Positions 1-5,857 of a stretch of 6,578 bases of DNA are shown piece after piece (within the stretch, counting starts at the first letter, position 1; every line of letters starts with the position of its first letter). Below the pieces are notes generated by a model, which did not search any database, was not told where the DNA came from, and worked only from the letters and a program-made list of their open reading frames with translations. Source of the stretch: Dehalococcoidia bacterium (GTDB lineage: Bacteria; Chloroflexota; Dehalococcoidia; Dehalococcoidales; UBA3254); assembly GCA_030691835.1 (NCBI GenBank), contig JAUYDO010000180.1:1-6578 (forward strand), read 5' to 3'. Position numbers and translations under genes: made by a program.

Positions 1-3
1 CAG

Positions 4-48
4 GAGATTATTCGTCGCCCGGCTTCGCCTAAGCTCCTCGGAATGACA
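4..48. repeat. Diverged GAGATT...AATGACA repeat, copy 1
   Basis: This segment starts GAGATT and ends TCCTCGGAATGACA, the same framing ends as the better-preserved copy at 98-139. The inner part differs, and the terminal pairing is weaker because GAATGACA replaces GCAATGACA. The pattern resembles the short non-coding palindromic repeats seen in many copies in some bacterial genomes. I infer it is a decayed member of the same family as copy 2. A genome-wide copy count would settle it. Confidence 0.55.
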
Positions 49-97
49 ATATGGATTTACGGTTTCACTTTCAAAGAAGACCGTTGTACAAAGTTCT

Positions 98-139
98 GAG
101 ATTGCCACGCCCCGATTACATCGGGGCTCGCAATGACAG
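98..139. repeat. Palindromic GAGATTGC...GCAATGACAG repeat, copy 2
   Basis: The ends ATTGC (101-105) and GCAAT (130-134) pair with each other. Inside them CCCCGA (110-115) pairs with TCGGGG (121-126) around a five-base loop, so the unit folds into a two-tier hairpin. It shares its framing ends with copy 1 about 50 bases upstream. No transposase or long terminal repeats flank it, so it is best called a REP/MITE-like dispersed repeat. No T-run follows, so a terminator role for an upstream gene is unlikely. Confidence 0.65.
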
Positions 140-243
140 GTAAGGTTATATTTTCAGACCAATAATGAGAGAAATTAAGATCTCTGGATGTAGCGCTGGT
201 CGGGCTGAATGCGATGCGGGCTGAGGTTGAGAAGGCTGACCAG

Positions 244-272
244 TTGACACCTTGACGTACCCGTGATAAATT
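244..272 (+). promoter_or_regulatory. Sigma70-type promoter of the Rrf2 operon
   Basis: A perfect -35 hexamer TTGACA (244-249) is followed after 17 bases by TAAATT (267-272), which matches four of six bases of TATAAT. The expected transcription start is near 279, about 30 bases before the ATG at 310. A palindromic cluster at 277-295 covers that start point, as expected for a self-repressed regulator gene. The assignment rests on sequence match alone. Confidence 0.55.
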
Positions 273-276
273 TAAA

Positions 277-295
277 TTAGCCTAATTAGGTCTAA
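277..295. promoter_or_regulatory. Operator-like TTAG/CTAA cluster, candidate Rrf2 site
   Basis: The bases read TTAG-c-CTAA-TTAG-gt-CTAA: four half-sites forming two adjacent inverted repeats, and sharing a perfect 10-base palindrome CCTAATTAGG (281-290) in the middle. The cluster overlaps the predicted transcription start. Many Rrf2 proteins (IscR, NsrR, CymR) bind AT-rich palindromes at their own promoters, so autoregulation is a reasonable inference. I do not recognise this motif as a published one. Confidence 0.5.
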
Positions 296-309
296 ATAGT
301 CGTATTCGA

Positions 310-783
310 ATGATTAGCAGTGGCGCAAGATACGCTATAAGAGCGATGCTCTATATCGCCCATCACGCCTATGGCACAGTTACCACGCGTGAGATAAGTG
401 AGCGCAAAAAAATCCCCAGGGTCTTTCTAACCAAGATTATCGAGCGCCTGGTCCACGCCGGTCTGCTGACATCCCGCCGCGGCTTCCAGGGCGGCGTGGC
501 TCTTGCCCTGCCCGCCGAAAAGATAACCCTGCGAAAAGTCATAGAATCAATTGACGGTCCCCTGGTGGACAATCCCTGTTTGATTAGACCCGAGGAGTGC
601 GAGTGTGAGGAGGAGTGTCCGGCAAACCTCGCCTGGCTTTCGGTATATAACAAACTGATAGAGCTGATGGAAAGCCATACCATCGCCAGCATGGCTTGTA
701 TCAAGGAGCCGGTCTGTCCGGATAATCCGCTGGTGTCATCGGGCACTTCGGCGCGCCAGCGCAGAGTTAGAGGAGTCGCTTGA
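310..783 (+). CDS. Rrf2-family transcriptional regulator with Fe-S-type cysteines
   Basis: This 157-residue cytoplasmic DNA-binding protein has the Rrf2 layout. The N-terminal winged helix begins MISSGARYAIRAMLYIA, matching the family's usual opening, and the wing is near residues 55-68 (RRGFQGGVAL). A dimerisation helix and the cysteine loop follow. C90, C97 and C103 match the three-cysteine cluster ligands of IscR-like proteins, with an extra C99 in the same loop. The tail after residue 125 carries C130 and C136 and is basic at the end. I infer a redox- or Fe-S-sensing repressor of its own operon; the effector is unknown. The start is fixed by the family N-terminus, although no Shine-Dalgarno sequence precedes it. 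The stop overlaps the start of the oxidoreductase gene, so translation is probably coupled. It could equally be IscR-, NsrR- or RsrR-like; the sequence does not decide. Confidence 0.93.
   Translation: MISSGARYAIRAMLYIAHHAYGTVTTREISERKKIPRVFLTKIIERLVHAGLLTSRRGFQGGVALALPAEKITLRKVIESIDGPLVDNPCLIRPEECECEEECPANLAWLSVYNKLIELMESHTIASMACIKEPVCPDNPLVSSGTSARQRRVRGVA
770..775 (+). promoter_or_regulatory. Ribosome site inside the Rrf2 gene that sets the next start
   Basis: GAGGAG lies within the last codons of the Rrf2 gene. It is 7 bases before ATG 783 and 4 bases before the in-frame TTG 780. The ATG is the stronger codon with the more usual spacing, so 783 is preferred. With 780 the overlap is TTGA, with 783 it is TGATG; both imply coupled translation. 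Confidence 0.6.
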
Positions 784-3677
784 TGCTCGAAGAGCAGAGA
801 CAGGAACTGATAAAGATTTTCGGGGAGAGAGTGGCTTTGGATAGGACGGAGCGCATGCTGTATTCCAGTGACCTCGGCGTCCTGCCCAATCTGGTAAAGC
901 GCCAGATAAATACCATGCCCGACGCCGTAGTCCAGCCTCTCGATACCGAGGAACTCACTTCCCTAATCCGGATAGCTACAAAGTACAAGATACCCCTAGT
1001 GCCCCGGGGCTCCGGGACTGCCGGCTACGGCGGCGCTGTGCCGACAAGGGGCGGCATAGTGGTCGATTTCTACCGCATGAATAAAATCCTCAACATCGAC
1101 AAAGAGAAGAAAACGGCGACCATTCAGGCTGGAGTGATATGGAATGACCTGGAGAAGGAGCTGCGCGCCAGTGGTCTTGCTCTCAGGCTTTATCCGGGCA
1201 GTGCGGTAAGCTCTACGGTGGGTGGCTGGCTGGCGGCTGGCGGCGGCGTGGGCATCGGTAGCTACGAATACGGCTACCTGAGGGATAGCATAGTCGAGGT
1301 TGAGCTGGTCACCCCGAAGGGCGTGAGAAAGCTCAACGGCGCAGAGCTTGACCTGGTGGACGGCATGTCCGGTATTACCGGCTTCATATCGCAGGTGACG
1401 GTTGTGGTGCGTGATGCCGATGTGGATGTGCCTGTCTCAGGCGCTTTCCCTGACCTGCAGTGCCTGGTGGATGCGGTAAAAGACCTGAAAGAGAAGAATG
1501 TGCCGCTCTGGGAGATAAGCTACAGAGACCCGGCGCACATCAGGCTTGTCAACGAGGCGGTGGAGAAGCAAGACGCCAGTTTCGGTCAGCATGAGGCGTC
1601 AGAGGAACCGAAGCTGTCAGGCGACAGCTTCGTGGCTTTGTTTGTCTATCCCAGGCACAGGGAAGCGGATGTACATTCGAGGCTGGTTGACATAATCAAG
1701 GAGCACCGGGGAGAGGTCCTCGAGGATGTCCTGGCGGGGCTGGAGTGGGAAGAGAGGTTTTACCCGATAAGGCTTAAAGCGCTGGGTCCTTCTTTAATCC
1801 CTTCCGAGGTTGATATTCCTGCAGAAAAACTGCCTGCGTTAATCAAAGAAATCCAAAGAAAAATGGGCCATTTCGCCTTCAACGGCACGCTGGTGCGCGG
1901 CGGAAGCCAGGCGACTGTCCTGACTTATGAACTTGATGACGAGCGGCGGCGCGGCTTCACCTTCGCCTACGCGTCAAGCTTCGTCCCCATTAAGGCATCG
2001 AAGAAGCTTGATGGTAAGCCGTACGCCGCCGGCATGTACTTGACCGACTACTCGGAGCAGTTGCTCGGTAAAGAAAAACTAAAGAGAATACACGCCTTCA
2101 AGCAGGAGATTGACCCTGATTATATACTCAATCCTGGAAAGGTTTTTCCGCCGTCACTGGAAAAGGACTCCCCGATAAAGCGTCTCAGCCTGATGACCAG
2201 GATGGCGCAGAGCCAGACCGCCTTGATAAAGGTAATGGACAGGCTCTTCGGCGGTAAGGCACCATCAGAATCAATTTATCAGAGGACGGTGCCTGGCAAA
2301 CTGACATACAGCACGCTGGCTACAAGGGATAGCTTCGCCTGCGCCAACTGCGGCTTCTGCCGCACCGTGTGCACGCAGTTCAAGGCTATCGGCTGGGAGA
2401 GCTCGTCGCCCAGAGGCAAGTTCCACTTCATGAGGGAGTATCTGAAGGGTAAAGCTCTGCTGGACGAGCGAATGGCGGAGATGTTCTTTGCCTGTACCAC
2501 CTGCCGGCGCTGTAACGAGGTCTGCCAGGTCAAAGCGCATATTGATGAGCACTGGACGCTCACCGCCAGACCGATGATATGGCGGGAGGGGTTCAACCCG
2601 CCGCTGGTGTCCCAGACACAGGCTCACAACATACTGGTTCATCATAATACGGGCGGCTTACCACCAGCCCAGAGGCCGGCATGGATACCGCCGGGTCTTA
2701 AACTGAGGGAGACGGGAGAAGTAGCTTTCTGGGCTGGATGCAGTACTGCCTATAACCGTGGCACCAGAAATCTGGCGGTAAACGCTGTACGGATAATGAA
2801 CAAGGCAGGAATCGAGCCGGCTTATCTGGGCGTTGAGGAGTGGTGCTGCGGCGGCACGATGTATAAGATCGGCAGTCTCGATGAAGCCATGGATATTGTG
2901 AAGCACAACGTAAACGAGATAAACAAGAGAGGCATAAAGACACTTGTTACCTCGTGCTCCGGGTGCTGGCTCAATATCTGTCATTTATATCCACTTTTTG
3001 CTGAAAGGCTGGGACTGGCCTGGCAGGTAAAGGTAAAGCATGTCACGGAATTAATCGATGCCCTTATAGCAGAAGGCAAAATTAGGCTGCGGTTCCCCCT
3101 AAACCTTGAAGTCACCTACCACGATTCCTGCCACGTGGGGCGCGGCGGCAGGATATATGACCCGCCGCGGCGTATTCTTGCCGCTATACCCGGGCTGAAG
3201 CTGGTCGAGATGGCGAGTAACCGCGAGAACTCCGCGTGTTGCGGTCAACACGTCACGCGCTATCCGCGCCTCGGCGGCATGATAAACACTGAGCGCCTGA
3301 AAGAGGTCGAGCAGACGGGAGCCAGAGCACTGGTCTGTAACTGCCCGACCTGCGAAAACAACTTCCGCGCCAGCATGGCGGAGAATGGAGTCGGCGTAGA
3401 AGTGCTGGACATCACCGACCTTGTTGCGTACAGCATGGGATTGCCAACGCTGGCTGCCAGTTCTTTCCTGAGGCTCAAATACGGCACAATGAAGAAGCCG
3501 GCTAAGAAGAAAAAAGAGATATACCTGACTAAAGAAGAGCTGGCTCGTGAAGAGAGTCTGTTTAAACCTCATGAGGAGTCGTATAGAGTACTCAAGGGCA
3601 GGACTGAGGAATTGAGTGCTTTTTCGGCTAAAATCAGCCTCGGCGATGACGCTCCCAAGCCACCCTCATCCTGCTAG
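783..3677 (+). CDS. FAD-binding / Fe-S oxidoreductase (GlcD-GlcF-like fusion)
   Basis: Numbering is from the alternative TTG at 780 (965 residues). Residues about 45-215 form a PCMH-type FAD domain (PRGSGTAGYGGAVPTRGG at 75-92, then the glycine-rich AAGGGVGIGSYEYGYLRD). About 220-460 is the FAD-oxidase C-terminal domain, ending in DPDYILNPGKVFPP. Two CxxCxxCxxxC sites follow, C521/524/527/531 and C572/575/578/582, predicted to bind two [4Fe-4S] clusters. Two CCG domains, as in GlcF, GlpC and HdrB/D, come next: C654, CC689-690, C726, C729; then C784, CC820-821, C853, C855, C858. A lysine/glutamate-rich tail runs from about 903. No signal peptide or membrane segment is seen, so it is cytoplasmic or peripheral. 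Members pass electrons from an organic donor through flavin and clusters to a quinone, thiol or carrier. The 2-hydroxyacid-site motifs GHxGDGN and EHG are absent, so lactate or glycolate should not be assumed. Confidence 0.92.
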   Translation: MLEEQRQELIKIFGERVALDRTERMLYSSDLGVLPNLVKRQINTMPDAVVQPLDTEELTSLIRIATKYKIPLVPRGSGTAGYGGAVPTRGGIVVDFYRMNKILNIDKEKKTATIQAGVIWNDLEKELRASGLALRLYPGSAVSSTVGGWLAAGGGVGIGSYEYGYLRDSIVEVELVTPKGVRKLNGAELDLVDGMSGITGFISQVTVVVRDADVDVPVSGAFPDLQCLVDAVKDLKEKNVPLWEISYRDPAHIRLVNEAVEKQDASFGQHEASEEPKLSGDSFVALFVYPRHREADVHSRLVDIIKEHRGEVLEDVLAGLEWEERFYPIRLKALGPSLIPSEVDIPAEKLPALIKEIQRKMGHFAFNGTLVRGGSQATVLTYELDDERRRGFTFAYASSFVPIKASKKLDGKPYAAGMYLTDYSEQLLGKEKLKRIHAFKQEIDPDYILNPGKVFPPSLEKDSPIKRLSLMTRMAQSQTALIKVMDRLFGGKAPSESIYQRTVPGKLTYSTLATRDSFACANCGFCRTVCTQFKAIGWESSSPRGKFHFMREYLKGKALLDERMAEMFFACTTCRRCNEVCQVKAHIDEHWTLTARPMIWREGFNPPLVSQTQAHNILVHHNTGGLPPAQRPAWIPPGLKLRETGEVAFWAGCSTAYNRGTRNLAVNAVRIMNKAGIEPAYLGVEEWCCGGTMYKIGSLDEAMDIVKHNVNEINKRGIKTLVTSCSGCWLNICHLYPLFAERLGLAWQVKVKHVTELIDALIAEGKIRLRFPLNLEVTYHDSCHVGRGGRIYDPPRRILAAIPGLKLVEMASNRENSACCGQHVTRYPRLGGMINTERLKEVEQTGARALVCNCPTCENNFRASMAENGVGVEVLDITDLVAYSMGLPTLAASSFLRLKYGTMKKPAKKKKEIYLTKEELAREESLFKPHEESYRVLKGRTEELSAFSAKISLGDDAPKPPSSC

Positions 3678-3688
3678 AAATTTGGTAT

Positions 3689-3696
3689 AAAGGAGG
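3689..3696 (+). promoter_or_regulatory. Strong ribosome binding site AAAGGAGG
   Basis: This is a near-perfect Shine-Dalgarno sequence ending 4 bases before ATG 3701. It shows that short 4-base spacing is used in this operon, which supports the TTG start chosen for the AlaRS-like gene. It also suggests that the small cysteine protein is made at a high level relative to its neighbours. Confidence 0.75.
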
Positions 3697-3700
3697 CACG

Positions 3701-4252
3701 ATGGTACCCGTTCAAGCCAACGTATCAGAGGCGGAGAGAAAAGAGATTTTAGACCGCGTTGAAGAAAGAGCGGCTTCGTACCAGTACGAGTTCCGTGGCT
3801 GTGGGCGAAGCCTGGTTCTGGCGTTGCAGGAAGAGTTCGACCTGCCCGGCGGGGTAACGGCGCTCAAGTCCGCCAGCTTTGCCGGTCAGGGTATCGCGCG
3901 CATGGGCAACGCCTGTGGGGCGCTCTTTGGCGGAGTTGTCGCCATCGGACTGGCTCACGGTCCCGAAAACCTCGAAGACCCCATCTTTCCCCAGCAGGAG
4001 ACCGTGGACGAGAAAACGGGTAATCCAAAATCGCTTGAAGTCATCAGGGCGTTTTTTCAGAAGTTCGAGCAAGAGATGGGTGGTACCATGTGCCGGGATA
4101 TACAGGCAAAGTTATTCGGCAAGTGCTATAACACGTTAATCCCGGCGGAGAGTAAGGAATTTGCCCAAATAAGCCGCGATAAATGTGCCCAGCGCGTCGG
4201 CAAGATTGCTCGCTATGCCGCTGAAGCCATCATTGATATGCCCATGCGCTGA
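3701..4252 (+). CDS. C_GCAxxG_C_C family putative redox protein
   Basis: This 183-residue soluble protein carries the family pattern. C34 sits in a GCGRSLVLAL helix. The core CGALFGG at 72-78 is followed by the hydrophobic helix VVAIGLAHG. C131 (GGTMCRDI) and C162 (KCAQRVGKIARYAAEAI) are the two later conserved cysteines, and C142 is an additional one. The family is common in anaerobes and is thought to be redox-active or metal-binding through these cysteines; no reaction is firmly established. Here it lies 23 bases after the Fe-S oxidoreductase and has its own strong ribosome site. I infer that it works with that enzyme, for example as a thiol or cluster partner. Length and motif order look complete, with no truncation. 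Confidence 0.88.
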   Translation: MVPVQANVSEAERKEILDRVEERAASYQYEFRGCGRSLVLALQEEFDLPGGVTALKSASFAGQGIARMGNACGALFGGVVAIGLAHGPENLEDPIFPQQETVDEKTGNPKSLEVIRAFFQKFEQEMGGTMCRDIQAKLFGKCYNTLIPAESKEFAQISRDKCAQRVGKIARYAAEAIIDMPMR

Positions 4253-4302
4253 AAATGTAGTAAAATGGGTTGATTATTTGTGCTTCAAGCCTAGAAATCA
4301 GT

Positions 4303-4308
4303 GGAGGT
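4303..4308 (+). promoter_or_regulatory. Ribosome site GGAGGT deciding a TTG start
   Basis: GGAGGT lies inside the reading frame if translation began at GTG 4301, which would leave that GTG with no upstream ribosome site. It lies exactly 4 bases before TTG 4313, the same spacing as for the preceding gene. The TTG start also gives a protein whose N-terminus aligns naturally with the first helix of AlaRS. I therefore prefer 4313. Confidence 0.65.
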
Positions 4309-4312
4309 CAAG

Positions 4313-5542
4313 TTGGACGCAATCCAGATTAAAAAACAGTACCTTGAGTTCATGAGAAAGAGGGGCTGGCCTTCCCGAACATCCGGGAAACTGGTGGATT
4401 CTACCTTTCCTCATTGCTTTACTATAAGCGGCGCCGTGGACTGGTTCAATACCAAGCTGGGCACCGACCCCTTTGGCAAGGAGGCTTATGCATACTGGGT
4501 GAGGTGCTTCAGGCACTACGACATACCCGACGAGATACATCTGCCCTTTTTCTGGATGATGCTGGGCTGTTCCTGGGACATGTATTCAAGGGAAAAGGCA
4601 ATTATAGACAACTTCGATTTCTACAAAAATGAGCTGGGTCTGGACCCAAACCGTCTCAAGATTACGTGCTGGAAGGGCGGAAAGGTATACGGGCTGGGCA
4701 TTAATCTCGCCGCGGATGTCGAGCACTCCTGCGAGGGTCCCGAGTTCGAGAAGATGCGGAGGGAAGGTATCTTTATCCCGAGGGATACCGAAGCCATAAA
4801 CGCGTGGAAGAAGTGCGGCATCAGGGACGACCAGATAATAGAGTGCGGAGAGCTTGAAACGCTTGACCCGTCCGGCTTTGACGCCATACTGCTTAACGCC
4901 AGGGAGAACTTCGCCGGCGTGCGCAGTGAACCGTACTACGAGATAAAGGGCAGGTATGTGGAGATAGGCGTCTTCCTGAGCGAGGAGTACGTAAAGAAAC
5001 CGATTGCCCTGAGAGACAAGGTGCCGCAGGAGGTGCTGGAAGACGACCTCAATGGGGACAAGTTCCTTCTCCACCTGAAGCCCAAACCGGTCCCCGCCGG
5101 CTTCGGCTTCGAGAGGCTGGCTATCGCGGTGAACGACTACCCCAGCTTCTTTGAGTTAGAGCCTTACAGGACGCTGAGACAGATACTGACCGGTGGGCGT
5201 GAGCCGGAGGGCGAGAAAGCCAGGATTGTCCTGGATACTGCGGCGTATACCACGGCGATTGTCTGGCTGGTGCACGACGGCGCCAACCTGCTGGTCAAAA
5301 ACACGGAGCGGCAGAGAAGAGGTGTCTATAGGAAGCAGTTGAAGACCGTCATCAGAAACCTGCGCGACCTTGGCTGTGATAATGACGACACGTACATGAG
5401 CCTCTTCGGTGCTGTAGTGAACTACTATACCCGGGACGAGGAATGCGAGACGCTACGGGGCATGGAGAAGCCGTGCCTTGAGGAAATCCTCAAGCAGAAG
5501 GAGCGGATGAAGATAGAAGAGAAGGCTCTGGAGCGAGAGTAG
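4313..5542 (+). CDS. Alanyl-tRNA synthetase-like protein, catalytic core only
   Basis: The protein is 409 residues from TTG 4313 (413 from GTG 4301). Numbered from 4313, the N-terminal helix IKKQYLEFMRKRGW matches the AlaRS opening. VRCFRHYD followed by HLPFFWMMLGCS (63-87) corresponds to class II motif 2. RYVEIGVFL (214-222) corresponds to the family's R-(F/Y)-L-E-I-W segment, and PAGFGFERLAIAV (261-273) is motif 3 with its Arg. The segment DTAAYTTAIVWLVHDG through RRGVYRKQLK resembles the AlaRS tRNA-recognition mid domain. It ends there: full-length AlaRS is about 870 residues and adds editing and C-Ala domains. The family Asp just before motif 3 (VDTGMGLER) is replaced by Pro/Ala, and the Cys-rich PCGPC segment is not conserved. 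ATP binding and adenylate formation are plausible, but alanine as substrate is doubtful. Alternatives are a regulatory pseudo-synthetase or an amino-acid ligase acting on a protein or small molecule. It is the last gene of the redox operon. Confidence 0.8.
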   Translation: MDAIQIKKQYLEFMRKRGWPSRTSGKLVDSTFPHCFTISGAVDWFNTKLGTDPFGKEAYAYWVRCFRHYDIPDEIHLPFFWMMLGCSWDMYSREKAIIDNFDFYKNELGLDPNRLKITCWKGGKVYGLGINLAADVEHSCEGPEFEKMRREGIFIPRDTEAINAWKKCGIRDDQIIECGELETLDPSGFDAILLNARENFAGVRSEPYYEIKGRYVEIGVFLSEEYVKKPIALRDKVPQEVLEDDLNGDKFLLHLKPKPVPAGFGFERLAIAVNDYPSFFELEPYRTLRQILTGGREPEGEKARIVLDTAAYTTAIVWLVHDGANLLVKNTERQRRGVYRKQLKTVIRNLRDLGCDNDDTYMSLFGAVVNYYTRDEECETLRGMEKPCLEEILKQKERMKIEEKALERE

Positions 5543-5595
5543 CGGTACAGATAACCGGCTGGCACGCGTGGACGCCCTGTGGGTTGAACAGCAAC

Positions 5596-5630
5596 GTAGG
5601 GTGGGTGAAGCGAAGCGCAACCCACCCTAC
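5596..5630. repeat. REP-like perfect palindrome starting GTAG
   Basis: GTAGGGTGGGT (5596-5606) pairs perfectly with ACCCACCCTAC (5620-5630) around a 13-base loop containing GAAGCGAAGCGC. A GTAG tetranucleotide at the base of a G/C-rich hairpin is the hallmark of REP elements mobilised by RAYT (TnpA-REP) transposases. The element is short, lies between genes and has no transposase nearby, so it is a dispersed non-autonomous copy. It may also stabilise the 3' end of the upstream mRNA, but no poly-T follows. Confidence 0.7.
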
Positions 5631-5724
5631 AGATGCTACGCTGAATGTGCTGGCGCCAAATTCAGGGCGAAAAATAGAGTACTATGTAACCAGTTTACCT
5701 CTTTCCTTTTAGTCGTACTGAGTG

Positions 5725-5730
5725 TATAAT
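5725..5730 (+). promoter_or_regulatory. Possible -10 box (TATAAT) for the second unit
   Basis: A perfect TATAAT lies about 130 bases upstream of the isochorismatase-like gene in an AT-rich context. The bases 16-18 positions upstream (TTTCCT and neighbours) are a poor -35 match, so this is only a candidate. An alternative pair, TTGACT (5816-5821) and TAGAAT (5840-5845) with an 18-base spacer, has better hexamers but would start the transcript at or past the ribosome site. Confidence 0.3.
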
Positions 5731-5822
5731 ATGTTGAACTTGGCTGTTTTTACGGCTCCGAATTTTGGGATTCCGCTTATTTCTTTTCCAGCATCTTTAG
5801 TTAGACGTGGATAAGTTGACTG

Positions 5823-5845
5823 ATTCAGAATAAAAATTCTAGAAT
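5823..5845. promoter_or_regulatory. Tandem GAAT-type palindromes, candidate operator
   Basis: ATTCAGAAT (5823-5831) and ATTCTAGAAT (5836-5845) are two short palindromes whose starts are 13 bases apart, separated by AAAA. The second extends to the perfect 12-base AATTCTAGAATT at 5835-5846. They sit directly before the ribosome site and overlap a TTGACT/TAGAAT promoter-like pair. Their placement suggests a repressor or activator site for the second unit. No regulator gene for it is visible in the window. Confidence 0.35.
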
Positions 5846-5857
5846 TAGGAGATACAC

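Larger units (their letters stand above)
1..309. other. Gene-free upstream region
   Basis: No open reading frame with a credible ribosome site or recognisable protein lies here. The region holds two palindromic repeats in its first 140 bases, a stretch from about 140 to 243 in which I see nothing convincing, and then the promoter and operator-like region of the Rrf2 gene. A 6-base inverted match (CTGGTC at 196-201, GACCAG at 238-243) abuts the -35 box, but it is too short and too widely spaced to call a regulatory site. Confidence 0.7.
5543..5857. other. Intergenic region between two transcription units
   Basis: This 315-base stretch holds no credible gene. It contains a GTAG-type REP palindrome (5596-5630), a small nested hairpin (CTGAAT 5641-5646 pairing with ATTCAG 5660-5665 around the palindrome TGGCGCCA 5651-5658), a TATAAT box (5725-5730), and operator-like palindromes just before the next ribosome site. 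Neither hairpin is followed by a T-run, so I see no classical terminator for the upstream operon. The AT-rich second half is consistent with a promoter region for the isochorismatase-like gene. Confidence 0.6.

Noticed and set aside
1..140. CRISPR array suggested by two similar repeats
   Set aside because: Only two non-identical units with internal hairpins and no regular spacer pattern or cas genes.
196..243. Inverted match CTGGTC / GACCAG just before the -35 box
   Set aside because: Only 6 bases per arm with a 36-base loop; expected by chance at this length.
3099..3572. Long minus-strand open frame inside the oxidoreductase gene
   Set aside because: It is the reverse shadow of a strongly coding region, with no ribosome site and no family resemblance.
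4270..4298. Possible internal promoter (TTGATT ... AGAAAT) before the AlaRS-like gene
   Set aside because: Both hexamers are weak matches and the gap is short; cotranscription with the upstream genes is simpler.
4301..4312. GTG 4301 as the start of the AlaRS-like gene
   Set aside because: The only ribosome site, GGAGGT, lies downstream of this codon and points to TTG 4313 instead; 4301 remains possible but less likely.
4586..5074. Minus-strand 162-codon open frame inside the AlaRS-like gene
   Set aside because: The opposite strand encodes clear AlaRS motifs across the same span; this frame has no recognisable domain or start signal.
5641..5665. Nested hairpin as a rho-independent terminator
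   Set aside because: The stem is only 6 bases and no run of T follows.
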